This document shows, piece after piece, positions 1 through 9,164 of a stretch of DNA of 31,894 bases. The notes under the pieces were generated by a model that searched no databases, was not told the origin of the DNA, and worked only from the letters and a program-made list of their open reading frames with translations. The DNA is taken from assembly GCA_900313285.1 (NCBI GenBank), contig OMQP01000004.1, forward strand, positions 1 through 31,894, read 5' to 3'. The position numbers and the translations under genes are program-made. Position 1 is the first letter of the stretch. Every line of letters starts with the position of its first letter. The stretch comes from an uncultured Pseudomonadota bacterium (GTDB lineage: Bacteria; Pseudomonadota; Alphaproteobacteria; Rs-D84).

Positions 1-23
1 GAAGACATTCTCTTCAAGCATAA

Positions 24-2774
<2,751 letters not shown>

Positions 2775-2842
2775 GCTTGAAGAGAGTGTTAAAGATTCTT
2801 GACAATAGAAAATTTTAGATTATTATGTGTTCGCTGGATTTA

Positions 2843-2960
2843 ATTCTGGTGATTATAGAGCGGACGAAACCCTCTGTTCCATTCCGAACCAGACAGGGAA
2901 AAGCCGTATCGCCGATGGTACTTTGACTTAAGTCACGGAAGAGTAGGTCGTCGCCAGAAT
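2843..2960 (+). rRNA. rrf: 5S ribosomal RNA
   Basis: This 5S rRNA of about 118 nt starts 68 bases after the 23S end, with no tRNA in the spacer. Recognisable parts are the helix I arms ATTCTGG (2843-2849) and CCAGAAT (2954-2960), the loop-B/C region TTCCGAACC, the GCCGTATCGCCGATGGTA block and the AGAGTAGG loop-E/helix IV segment. Helix I extends beyond the mature ends because GATTTAATTCTGG pairs with CCAGAATTAAATC. No U-tract follows this stem, so it is not an intrinsic terminator and transcription seems to continue into the next genes. Confidence 0.95.
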
Positions 2961-2984
2961 TAAATCAAAAAAGGTTATTATATT

Positions 2985-3170
2985 ATGAATAAACATTTTG
3001 AAACATTGGCTGTTGCGGTGGTTTGTACAGTTTTTGTATTATCTTTGCAGCAAAGCTGTTCTAAAATTACAGGCAATAAAAACACCGTAAAAAATACAGA
3101 AGTTAAAAAAATCCAAGAATTAAAAAATGATACACTGTACAATTTGCAATTGACACAAAAGGTTAAATAA
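2985..3170 (+). CDS. Small membrane-anchored protein of unknown function (paralogue A)
   Basis: This 61-aa protein is not recognised. Residues 7-23 form a hydrophobic segment ending in LSLQQSC, so it is a signal anchor or, less convincingly, a lipoprotein signal (the residues before the Cys are a poor lipobox). The remainder is a short charged tail (GNKNTVKN, then KKIQELKND). The start codon is 24 bases after the 5S rRNA end, and there is no room for a promoter between them, so it is probably transcribed from the rRNA operon. Only a weak AAGG precedes the ATG. The stop codon abuts the start of the next gene (TAAATG), and that protein has the same plan, so the two look like a diverged duplicate pair. 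It might be a non-coding trailer, but the conserved pattern with the neighbour argues for a real gene. Confidence 0.55.
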   Translation: MNKHFETLAVAVVCTVFVLSLQQSCSKITGNKNTVKNTEVKKIQELKNDTLYNLQLTQKVK

Positions 3171-3413
3171 ATGACATATGATGAAGATAATGATTTATTA
3201 CAACCAACAACATTTAAAGAAAAAGTAAAAGAAAAAACGCCAGATATATTTTATTTTGGCCTTATGATATTTACATTTACTTTTGCTGCGTTTGGAAACA
3301 AGAATAATCAGGTCGATGCAAATACTGCGACACAATCGGTTAAACAGGTTCAAGAAGTAAAACAAACAAATACTGTTTTATTTAATGATTCAATAAATCA
3401 CAAAATTCGTTAA
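3171..3413 (+). CDS. Small membrane-anchored protein of unknown function (paralogue B)
   Basis: This 80-aa protein is not recognised. A charged N-terminal part (FKEKVKEKTPD) precedes one hydrophobic segment, FYFGLMIFTFTFAAFG, at about residues 27-42. After it come GNKNNQVDANTAT and a tail KQVQEVKQTNTVLFNDSINH. The order membrane segment, GNKN, Asn/Thr-rich linker, K-x-x-QE-x-K tail matches the preceding 61-aa protein (GNKNTVKNTEV, KKIQELKNDTLYN), which suggests duplication. Translation is coupled: the ATG follows the upstream TAA without a gap. A strong intrinsic terminator lies 5 bases after the stop. With paralogue A it forms the apparent protein-coding tail of the rRNA operon. Confidence 0.6.
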   Translation: MTYDEDNDLLQPTTFKEKVKEKTPDIFYFGLMIFTFTFAAFGNKNNQVDANTATQSVKQVQEVKQTNTVLFNDSINHKIR

Positions 3414-3417
3414 AGAA

Positions 3418-3442
3418 ACCGCCGTTTAGGCGGTGTTTTTTT
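3418..3442 (+). terminator. Intrinsic terminator after the rRNA operon and small genes
   Basis: ACCGCC-GTTTA-GGCGGT hairpin (3418-3434) followed by G and seven T. It is the first convincing intrinsic terminator downstream of 5S rRNA. Confidence 0.9.
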
Positions 3443-3453
3443 GTGTAACAAAA

Positions 3454-3481
3454 TTGACTTTACAAATATTTGTGCTAATTA
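3454..3481 (+). promoter_or_regulatory. Promoter with palindromic operator-like core
   Basis: TTGACT (3454-3459), 16-base spacer, TAATTA (3476-3481), preceded by TG one base upstream (extended -10). The spacer contains the perfect 12-bp palindrome ACAAATATTTGT (3462-3473), placed where a repressor dimer would block RNA polymerase. It would drive the two-gene unit that starts at 3511. The promoter boxes are seen; the repressor role is inference. Confidence 0.55.
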
Positions 3482-3510
3482 TTGTTTTACAACAAATAAA
3501 AGGTAACGGT

Positions 3511-4302
3511 ATGGAAATTGAAGATATTGAAATTATTATTCCACGTGAAACGGCAGCGATGACGTGGATGGATCGTTTTATAAAAGAATATAAATATGGT
3601 ACAGATAATGGTGTAATTGTTGACGGTAAAAAAATTACATGGACTGGTGATTTCAAAGTACATAGCATAGATTTGAAAAATGACAGATTTATAATTGATG
3701 GTGATGAAGTTTTTATAAATGCTAAATTATGGAACAAATATTTAAAAATGCGTGAAATAACCGGTTCTTGGTATGTTCGCGCACCAAAGAAAATTGCGTT
3801 TCCAAATGATTGGTCGGATTTGTCAGACGAACAGGTTTTGGAAAATATACAATATTTGCAAAAAAATTATAAAAAATATGAAATATCACAACCAGACGAT
3901 AATAGTATCAAAATAGATAATGTTATAATATCGCGCAATACCGAAGGTAATGTCGCCAATGGTCGAACTTATTACACAATAAATAATAAAAAATATTATC
4001 GTAACAAAGGTAAAGCAAAAGAATTGGCGGATTTAATGCACCTTTGCAAAATGTATAAATTACCTTTTAAACAAAAAGCAAACAATTGGTGGAAAAATAA
4101 CAAAGATAATGTAAAAGATGGAACACTTGGTGGCATCACCATTACTTCGTTATTTATATTTGTTTATTTTATGGCGATTTATTCTGATAAAAGTGCAAAA
4201 CAATCTAAACAACAATTGAAACAAGAAATCGTTAAAGAAGTGATAGATTCTTTGCACAAAGAACAACAGAAAACGATAAATTATAATGATTTGTATGAAT
4301 AA
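3511..4302 (+). CDS. Hypothetical protein with one C-terminal membrane segment
   Basis: This 263-aa protein is not recognised. The start is taken at 3511, with AAAGG upstream, because an upstream in-frame ATG at 3433 lies inside the preceding terminator. Residues 1-200 look soluble and hydrophilic (for example KKITWTGDFKVHSIDLKNDR; GRTYYTINNKKYYRNKGKAK). A single hydrophobic segment, LGGITITSLFIFVYFMAIYS, lies at about residues 206-225. The C-terminal tail is charged, helical and Gln/Lys-rich (QSKQQLKQEIVKEVIDSLHK). The layout membrane segment plus short Lys/Gln tail resembles the two small proteins upstream, though similarity is too weak to call homology. The stop overlaps the next gene's start (ATGAATAA), so the two are cotranscribed and probably translationally coupled. 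Confidence 0.75.
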   Translation: MEIEDIEIIIPRETAAMTWMDRFIKEYKYGTDNGVIVDGKKITWTGDFKVHSIDLKNDRFIIDGDEVFINAKLWNKYLKMREITGSWYVRAPKKIAFPNDWSDLSDEQVLENIQYLQKNYKKYEISQPDDNSIKIDNVIISRNTEGNVANGRTYYTINNKKYYRNKGKAKELADLMHLCKMYKLPFKQKANNWWKNNKDNVKDGTLGGITITSLFIFVYFMAIYSDKSAKQSKQQLKQEIVKEVIDSLHKEQQKTINYNDLYE

Positions 4303-4582
4303 TAAATATGATTATTTAGAAACCAATCTTTGTGAAATCACGGAAGATTATGGTTTGTTTCCAACCTTTGAAAAAGGAAGTATTGTATGGAATGTTGCTG
4401 TCTTTCCGAAGGCAGGCAAAAGAGAAAAGTTTTGTGAAATACTGAAAGAATTAAACATACCTGTTGTGTCTGATTCTAAGGAAGGCCCGCGTATCAAACA
4501 AGTAAAAGAATGTTTTGTTTTTGATAACAGAAAATTCCCAAGAATCGCAGCAAAGATAGCAAAAACTATGCAACAAAGATAA
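4295..4582 (+). CDS. Hypothetical 95-aa protein
   Basis: This small soluble basic protein is not recognised. The preferred start is ATG 4295, which overlaps the preceding gene by 8 bases; a start at 4286 (three more residues) is possible. There is no signal peptide or membrane segment. Visible segments are WNVAVFPKAGKREKFCEIL and a basic C-terminus FPRIAAKIAKTMQQR. The compact alternation of strands and helices, with a mid-protein KELNIPVV strand, would suit a small alpha/beta domain, but no family is evident. It is the last gene of the unit and is followed after 4 bases by a strong terminator. Confidence 0.75.
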   Translation: MNNKYDYLETNLCEITEDYGLFPTFEKGSIVWNVAVFPKAGKREKFCEILKELNIPVVSDSKEGPRIKQVKECFVFDNRKFPRIAAKIAKTMQQR

Positions 4583-4586
4583 AACA

Positions 4587-4616
4587 ACCACCGCCATTGT
4601 GGCGGTGGTTTTTTTA
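4587..4616 (+). terminator. Strong intrinsic terminator
   Basis: Near-perfect stem AACCACCGCC / GGCGGTGGTT with a 4-base loop, then a run of T (to 4615). On the minus strand the hairpin is also flanked by a T-rich stretch, so it may also stop transcription coming from the VIT-like gene. Confidence 0.9.
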
Positions 4617-4704
4617 TATTCCAAAAATTTGATGGGCGAATTCGCCTATGAAAAAAGCTGTGATGGAAACTAGTGTGCAAATAGCGAGCATTTCAAAAAA
4701 GTGT

Positions 4705-5130
4705 TTATAGTTTATAAAAACCTTGGCCGATATAGAAAAATAAATTAAATGCAAATATTATAAATATCGACATTAAAATTATGGATGAAAATATCAAATA
4801 TCTGTCCGTAAACATGAAAAATGGTAATATCAACAAAAAACAGGTTGCCATATATGCTGTAAAAGTACAGACGGCAGACATCATGGCTTTGTCATGGTGA
4901 ACCGATTTTGTCGCCAGATAATTCGCCGCCCCCATAGAAAGCGACGCAGTAACGGATGAAATTATACATGTTATAATTATTATATTTGAATCTGTGAATG
5001 CAAAGAAAAGCCCGGCAATCAGCCCTGTTAAAGACACTATTGCATCATGCATCCCCAATATTATTGCGGCACGACAATCATAATTGTTTTTCATAAAATT
5101 CTTTTTATCATTTTTTTTATTATTTTGCAC
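4705..5130 (-). CDS. Short VIT/CCC1-type metal transporter
   Basis: 141 aa if translation begins at GTG 5130; an internal ATG (5094) would give 129 aa. RAAIILGMHDAIVSLTGLIAG (about residues 20-40) matches the first transmembrane motif of the VIT1/CCC1 family, whose members move Fe(II) or Mn(II) across membranes. SLSMGAANYLATKS (about 64-77) matches the second helix region, and AMMSAVCTFTAYMATCFLLILPF matches the C-terminal helix pair. About five hydrophobic helices are predicted. The family usually has 200-250 residues, with a cytosolic metal-binding helical domain between helices 2 and 3; here that domain is replaced by the short loop SVHHDKA. Some bacterial members are this short, so truncation is not proven. 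It is a single gene, convergent with the preceding unit and divergent from the Cys-cluster gene. Confidence 0.7.
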   Translation of the reverse strand: MQNNKKNDKKNFMKNNYDCRAAIILGMHDAIVSLTGLIAGLFFAFTDSNIIIITCIISSVTASLSMGAANYLATKSVHHDKAMMSAVCTFTAYMATCFLLILPFFMFTDRYLIFSSIILMSIFIIFAFNLFFYIGQGFYKL

Positions 5131-5164
5131 CAGGCAAGAATTCCATATTTTTTCGCATTTTTTG

Positions 5165-5192
5165 TTGATATCTGGAATTTATGGTCTATGAT
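5165..5192 (+). promoter_or_regulatory. Promoter of the small exported Cys-cluster gene
   Basis: TTGATA (5165-5170), 16-base spacer, TATGAT (5187-5192). The predicted RNA would start near 5199, leaving a leader of about 32 bases with an AAAGAAAAGG ribosome-binding site before ATG 5231. Confidence 0.4.
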
Positions 5193-5230
5193 AATCACAC
5201 GAGAGAGAACAAAAGAAAAGGTATACCAAA

Positions 5231-5611
5231 ATGAAAAAATTTGTTCTTTTGTCTTTGATTGCGGCTTTGTTCTCTAATGTTGCAGTCGCCGATGTTTACC
5301 GTGAATCTATTAACACATGTGATGAAGCCGAAATGCGTGCAGCGCTTGATCGTGCAACAGCAGATAAACGCGCAGTTATCACAATTGTTGAATGTGACAA
5401 CGGTATCGTTCGTACAATCAAAAAACCAACATATACTGTAAAACCAGTTGAAACATGCGGTTGTGATTGCTGTGATTGTGCTGAAAAAGAAGAAGTTGTT
5501 AAACGCGAATATTTTGTTCGTGAAACAGTTCAAACATATAAACCGGTCGTAAAATATGTACCTGCTGGAACATACACACGTGTTAAACCAGCATGTAATC
5601 ATGGTTGTTAA
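5231..5611 (+). CDS. Small exported cysteine-cluster protein
   Basis: 126 aa, family not recognised. A clear Sec signal peptide (MKKFVLLSLIAALFSNVAVA, residues 1-20) ends in an AVA signal-peptidase I site. The mature part has an isolated Cys at about 29, another at 54, a dense cluster CGCDCCDC at about residues 76-83, and a C-terminal CNHGC. Between them is a Val/Lys/Tyr-rich region (REYFVRETVQTYKPVVKYVP) likely to form beta strands. Eight or more cysteines in about 105 mature residues suggest disulfides or metal binding outside the cytoplasm; which of the two cannot be told from the sequence. It is monocistronic: own promoter upstream, composite hairpin 20 bases downstream. Expression may be high, given the good leader and compact gene. 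Confidence 0.8.
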   Translation: MKKFVLLSLIAALFSNVAVADVYRESINTCDEAEMRAALDRATADKRAVITIVECDNGIVRTIKKPTYTVKPVETCGCDCCDCAEKEEVVKREYFVRETVQTYKPVVKYVPAGTYTRVKPACNHGC

Positions 5612-5630
5612 TTTATAAATTAAAAACACA

Positions 5631-5707
5631 GAACCGCCCAGCTAGGAGGCCTTTGTCCCACGCGTAATTACGGAGATAAAGCCACATTAAGCGGGCGGTT
5701 TTTTGCA
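5631..5707 (+). terminator. Composite terminator-like hairpin with a long internal arm
   Basis: The outer stem AACCGCCC (5632-5639) pairs perfectly with GGGCGGTT (5693-5700) and is followed by more T, as in an intrinsic terminator. Unlike the other terminators here, with loops of 2-8 bases, the two arms are separated by 53 bases. These can fold into a second hairpin: GGC-TTTGTC (from 5648) with GATAAA-GCC (to 5683), with one bulge and a G-U pair. It may be the 3' end of the Cys-cluster mRNA or a small RNA. The pairing is seen; a function is inference. Confidence 0.6.
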
Positions 5708-5711
5708 ACAC

Positions 5712-5826
5712 CACTTTCCACAGTATGTGGGGCATTGCTGGGTTCAGTCACTCAGGATACGTTTAATTCCTGCTGTGTCTTGAACAATATCATTATGTAT
5801 TATTTTTATTTGGATTGCCACAGGTA
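5712..5826. ncRNA. Possible structured RNA in an intergenic gap
   Basis: This gap between two genes is less AT-biased than other intergenic DNA here and can fold. GTTCA-G-CAC-C-AGGA (5742 onward) pairs with TCCT-G-GTG-C-TGAAC (to 5785), around a loop TACGTTTAAT. TGTGG (5726-5730) can pair with CCACA (5818-5822) to enclose it. No match to 6S, 4.5S, RNase P or tmRNA core motifs was seen. The strand is unknown and it may simply be untranslated DNA. Confidence 0.2.
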
Positions 5827-5841
5827 CGTATTCTTAAAATA

Positions 5842-6396
5842 CTAGAATTTATACCCAAAACCAATACCGGCAAAATTAAAACCTTCGTTTTTATTGGTAA
5901 AATTGCCGTTTGAAAAATGCACAGTGAATAATTCAATATTCCAATTTTCATTTATATTTTTTCCGATAAAGAATTTTTCTTCGAATACCAGGCGACTTTC
6001 AACCCAATAATCCATATTGTCGCGCATAAATGGGCCGATACCAATACCCATATACCAATCATCATATTGTAAAAGTGCGGTATCTATGGAAATACCAATA
6101 CCAAAGAAAGATAAACCACGACTGGAATTATAGGCAAAATTTTGACCAACGTTCAAATTCAATCTGGAATCCAGGCGAAAGAATTTAATAGGTTGGCTGT
6201 ATTGTGCCATTACAAATGTTTGTGGGTTGAAATCCCAAAGTCCCGGTTGAATCAGTTTTAACAAAGTACCAGAACCAGTAGATTGTGCACCATATATTGT
6301 CATCGAATTTATTTTGTTACCAAACATCACATTATTTTCTGCAAAAGTTGGCAATATCAGCATAGATAATAAAAGACATGTAATAATTTTTTTCAT
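5842..6396 (-). CDS. pagL: Lipid A 3-O-deacylase (PagL-type outer-membrane enzyme)
   Basis: 184 aa. The signal peptide is MKKIITCLLLSMLILPTFA (1-19), and the mature protein is a small beta-barrel ending in FGYKF, the aromatic C-terminus of outer-membrane proteins. HFSNGNFTNKNEGFNFAG (160-177) matches the PagL signature H-x-S-N...N-x-G; His160 and Ser162 would be the catalytic pair and Glu171 a candidate for the third residue, although its spacing is shorter than in Pseudomonas PagL. Family members remove the 3-O-linked acyl chain from lipid A, altering endotoxicity and permeability. Alternating strands such as LSFFGIGISIDTALL and WYMGIGIGPFM fit an eight-stranded barrel. It is monocistronic, with AAAGGAAAAA before the ATG and a TATAAT (6431-6426, minus strand) upstream. 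The alternative is a generic small barrel, but the HxSN motif makes PagL likely. It implies that the cell makes LPS. Confidence 0.75.
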   Translation of the reverse strand: MKKIITCLLLSMLILPTFAENNVMFGNKINSMTIYGAQSTGSGTLLKLIQPGLWDFNPQTFVMAQYSQPIKFFRLDSRLNLNVGQNFAYNSSRGLSFFGIGISIDTALLQYDDWYMGIGIGPFMRDNMDYWVESRLVFEEKFFIGKNINENWNIELFTVHFSNGNFTNKNEGFNFAGIGFGYKF

Positions 6397-6425
6397 TGTG
6401 TTTATTTTTCCTTTCGTTGTGTTTG

Positions 6426-6454
6426 ATTATAATATTTTTATTTTTTATGTCTAA
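6426..6454 (-). promoter_or_regulatory. Promoter of the PagL-type gene
   Basis: On the minus strand: TTAGAC (6454-6449), 17 bases, TATAAT (6431-6426). The -10 is perfect and the -35 is weak. The leader of about 23 bases carries the AAAGGA ribosome-binding site. Confidence 0.4.
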
Positions 6455-6495
6455 TGAAATATATGGGATTTTATATTGAATGTAAATTTTTATTG

Positions 6496-6524
6496 TTTAC
6501 AGAATTGTTTGAATTTGTTATAAT
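6496..6524 (+). promoter_or_regulatory. Promoter of the first large Cys-rich exported protein
   Basis: TTTACA (6496-6501), exactly 17 bases, TATAAT (6519-6524), with TG at 6516-6517 (extended -10). This is the best sigma-70-type promoter in the window. It leaves a leader of about 75 bases before ATG 6607, longer than for the other exported-protein genes. Confidence 0.7.
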
Positions 6525-6551
6525 TTATACTAAGTGAAGGAATATTGTGTG

Positions 6552-6577
6552 ACAAAGCCCGAAAATCTGGGCGTTGT
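6552..6577 (+). promoter_or_regulatory. Leader hairpin
   Basis: ACAA-A-GCCC (6552-6560) pairs with GGGC-G-TTGT (6569-6577), with a single mismatch and an 8-base loop, inside the leader. No T-run follows, so it is not an intrinsic terminator; it could stabilise the mRNA or be a protein-binding site. Confidence 0.35.
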
Positions 6578-6606
6578 TTCATACGATAAACGTACAGGAG
6601 ATTTTT

Positions 6607-9069
6607 ATGAGAATTCGTATAAATGTAAATTCAGTAAAAAATGCAATGGGCACAGTATTTTTGCTGGCTGCAGCGTTTTTCGTTTGTTCAACATTTATAT
6701 CCATGCGTTCTGTGTTTGCAGATCCAATTGCACCAGTAAATGTTGTTCAGAATACCGGTCGTCAAAGCCCACGCGCAAACGCAACAACACGTGCAAATGC
6801 CGCACGTACAACAGTATCACGTGCACCGGGTGCAATTGCACAACCACGAACAACTGTTGCATCGCGTGGAACTGCAAACAGAAGTGTATCATCGCGTTCA
6901 ATAACACCAACGCGTTCGGGTAATGTATCATCACGTGGTGTTGTTTCACGCAGCAATACAGCAAACAGAACAACAACTAATCGTGCAGTTCGTGCACGTA
7001 CGGCCACAACACCATCACGTGTCAGTGCAAGTGGTTCTGTGATGGCTGGTTCCCGTGTCGCAGGTACATCAACGAATTATACATATTTAAGCAGTAAATT
7101 ATATACGGGTTCATATGCAAATATTATCGATTCTTCGACTGGTTTAATTGCGGCCGATGCATATGCAAACTGTATGGAATCATATTACACTTGTATGGAT
7201 GAAATCTGTACAGCGCGTAGTGATACCAAGGGTCGTTGTTCTTGCGCTGGACGTGTAAACAGCTTTTTGGAAGCAGAAGACAAATTGGAAATCGCCAATG
7301 AAGAACTGATAAAATTATCTGGTCAATTATCTTTGTTAATTGCAACCAAGGGTAAAGGTAAAGATTTATCTTCTGCATTTTCTTTAACAGAAGCAGAACA
7401 GGTTATGAATTGTGTATCATGGCAAGAAACAAAAGATAAATATGGTACGAATTCAGATGAATTAAAAAATTGGTGCAAAATTCATAATATTTATGACCAA
7501 CCAGATGGTAAAACTGTAGATAATTGTAACACTGCACCAAAATATTGTACAACCAACAGCTTTGGTTTCAAGATTACAGATTTAAGTGATATCAAGGGTT
7601 CTTCTTCTGATATTTTGGCACAATTGAAAGCATGGGCTGATGCAAAAGATTTGGCAAAACAATATGAAATGGATAATGTTGATAATTTAGCAAACGCATA
7701 TACAAATATATCTTCTATTGTCAGTAAAATATCAACAACAGATACAGAAAGCACATCTATAGATTCTTTGGCAAACAAATGGGGATATAAATTATTTGAA
7801 TACGCACACAACAATGTTTGTGGTCGTGTTTTAGATTCATGTTTCAACGGTATTTATGAAGCATGCGGAACACCTGTCTCTGTGAAAGATTCAGATGGCG
7901 TCACACATAAAAAATGTGCAAATGGTGCAACATCATCTTGTCCATTCAATTACAACAGTTATATTTCTGTAAACGAGGCCGGTGACGTTGAAATAAATGA
8001 ACGCGGCAGACAAAGTGATGATAACAGCGCGACATGTTTTGGTTATACAACAACATCAACAATTTCAGGAACACGTGCACAAACAACAACATCATCTGAT
8101 CCATATTATACATTACGTGGACCGGTTGCAGATGCACGTCGCAGCATTATGCAAAAATATTTATTAGATGCGAATTCTGCATGTGATGTTTATGGGGCTG
8201 CATTAACAAAAACTGCACAAAACATAAATTATCAAAAAATTGCAGCAGAACAGGCATTACAACAAAAACGTCTTGAATTTAAACAACAGGCTGACGCCGA
8301 AGCTTTGTCTGGTGCAACAGCGGCCATAGATAACTTTAATGAATGTATCAGTGAAATTTGGGATTGCTATGATGAATACAGCGACGAAGACAGCCGTTGG
8401 ACAACTGCACGTATCAAAGCATATTGTTCCCAGGTATCCCAGGTGCCTCATTGTTATGAAACAATGATATGTTCGCCATTGCAAACTCAATTGACAGCGG
8501 TGATTGATTTACCTGATAACGACAGTTGTACGTTCTCTACAGAATATACAGAAAACACATGTCGTAATGTTGTGACAATCAGTGAAATATTGTATGGTGC
8601 ATCAAGTACAATTCCAACATCTAATCCAATTGATTTGTCTGGGAGTTCAAAACAGACAGGTGTAAATTCTGCTAATGTGCGTGAATGGTGTTTGCAACAG
8701 GCACTTAAAACAGATGGCGAAAATTGTACATCAACCAATGAAGATTGTTTGCGTGGCTGGAAAAAAAAAGCTAACAAACAAGATGAAGATACCGTTTCAA
8801 ATACATATTCGATAAATTATTACAGCCAGGAAAACAATAATGCACCTGTATTAATAAGTGGTTTGGCACCTTTGTCATACACATATTCATCGAATGCACA
8901 AACAATAACACCAACGCCAAGACCAACATCAACAGCGGGACGTACATTCATTGGTTTTTGTTTGGTTGACGGAAATAATGAAGAATTAGGTTGTGATGAT
9001 ACAACGGTTACTGTTCCGGCTGGTACAACGGGAACAATAAAAATTGTTGAAAACTGGAATGTTAATTAA
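6607..9069 (+). CDS. Large Cys-rich exported protein 1 (paralogue of the gene at 12561)
   Basis: 820 aa, family not recognised. The start is ATG 6607, because AGGAG lies 6 bases upstream; the frame stays open back to 6574. The signal peptide spans residues 1-38, cleaved after SVFA. Residues 50-150 are a cationic Arg/Ser/Thr/Ala low-complexity region with repeated SR (VSSRSIT, VSSRGVVSRS). Then comes a Cys module, C-x6-C-x4-C-x10-C-x-C (residues 189-213, CMESYYTCMDEIC...RCSC), followed by a helical segment FLEAEDKLEIANEELIKL. Further paired Cys motifs (VCGRVLDSCFNGIYEACG; ECISEIWDCYDEY) follow. The last 70 residues, TFIGFC...VPAGTTGTIKIVENW, resemble an InlB-type B-repeat. Order and motifs match the 12561 protein throughout. 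It is monocistronic, with its own promoter and terminator. It is probably periplasmic or surface-exposed and disulfide-bonded; its role is unknown. Confidence 0.85.
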   Translation: MRIRINVNSVKNAMGTVFLLAAAFFVCSTFISMRSVFADPIAPVNVVQNTGRQSPRANATTRANAARTTVSRAPGAIAQPRTTVASRGTANRSVSSRSITPTRSGNVSSRGVVSRSNTANRTTTNRAVRARTATTPSRVSASGSVMAGSRVAGTSTNYTYLSSKLYTGSYANIIDSSTGLIAADAYANCMESYYTCMDEICTARSDTKGRCSCAGRVNSFLEAEDKLEIANEELIKLSGQLSLLIATKGKGKDLSSAFSLTEAEQVMNCVSWQETKDKYGTNSDELKNWCKIHNIYDQPDGKTVDNCNTAPKYCTTNSFGFKITDLSDIKGSSSDILAQLKAWADAKDLAKQYEMDNVDNLANAYTNISSIVSKISTTDTESTSIDSLANKWGYKLFEYAHNNVCGRVLDSCFNGIYEACGTPVSVKDSDGVTHKKCANGATSSCPFNYNSYISVNEAGDVEINERGRQSDDNSATCFGYTTTSTISGTRAQTTTSSDPYYTLRGPVADARRSIMQKYLLDANSACDVYGAALTKTAQNINYQKIAAEQALQQKRLEFKQQADAEALSGATAAIDNFNECISEIWDCYDEYSDEDSRWTTARIKAYCSQVSQVPHCYETMICSPLQTQLTAVIDLPDNDSCTFSTEYTENTCRNVVTISEILYGASSTIPTSNPIDLSGSSKQTGVNSANVREWCLQQALKTDGENCTSTNEDCLRGWKKKANKQDEDTVSNTYSINYYSQENNNAPVLISGLAPLSYTYSSNAQTITPTPRPTSTAGRTFIGFCLVDGNNEELGCDDTTVTVPAGTTGTIKIVENWNVN

Positions 9070-9075
9070 AAAACA

Positions 9076-9101
9076 ACCGTCCGATTGGACGGTGTTTTTT
9101 T
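9076..9101 (+). terminator. Intrinsic terminator
   Basis: Perfect 7-bp stem ACCGTCC / GGACGGT with loop GATT, then G and seven T. Confidence 0.9.
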
Positions 9102-9121
9102 ATATAAAATGATTGTTCCGC

Positions 9122-9150
9122 TTTACTTGAATATTTTTTTGTGATAAAAT
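9122..9150 (+). promoter_or_regulatory. Promoter of the second large Cys-rich exported protein
   Basis: TTTACT (9122-9127), 17 bases, TAAAAT (9145-9150), with TG at 9142-9143. From the TG onward the sequence to 9160 is 17/19 identical to the promoter and leader of the gene at 12561. Confidence 0.6.
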
Positions 9151-9164
9151 TAAACCCAAGAGAG

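Noticed and set aside
2775..2842. tRNA between 23S and 5S
   Set aside because: No cloverleaf or T-loop sequence in this 68-base spacer.
3433..3510. Upstream start for the 263-aa protein
   Set aside because: The extra codons run through the terminator and promoter; AAAGG supports the start at 3511.
4634..4648. Palindrome GGCGAATTCGCC
   Set aside because: Stem too short and without a T-run on either strand; probably a weak terminator at best.
5701..5830. 6S RNA, tmRNA or SRP RNA in the intergenic gap
   Set aside because: None of the conserved core motifs of these RNAs was found; only general foldability remains.
6534..6923. Alternative frame with GTG start overlapping the first giant protein
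   Set aside because: It has Cys- and Asn-rich composition typical of a shifted frame and overlaps a gene with a better start and signal peptide.
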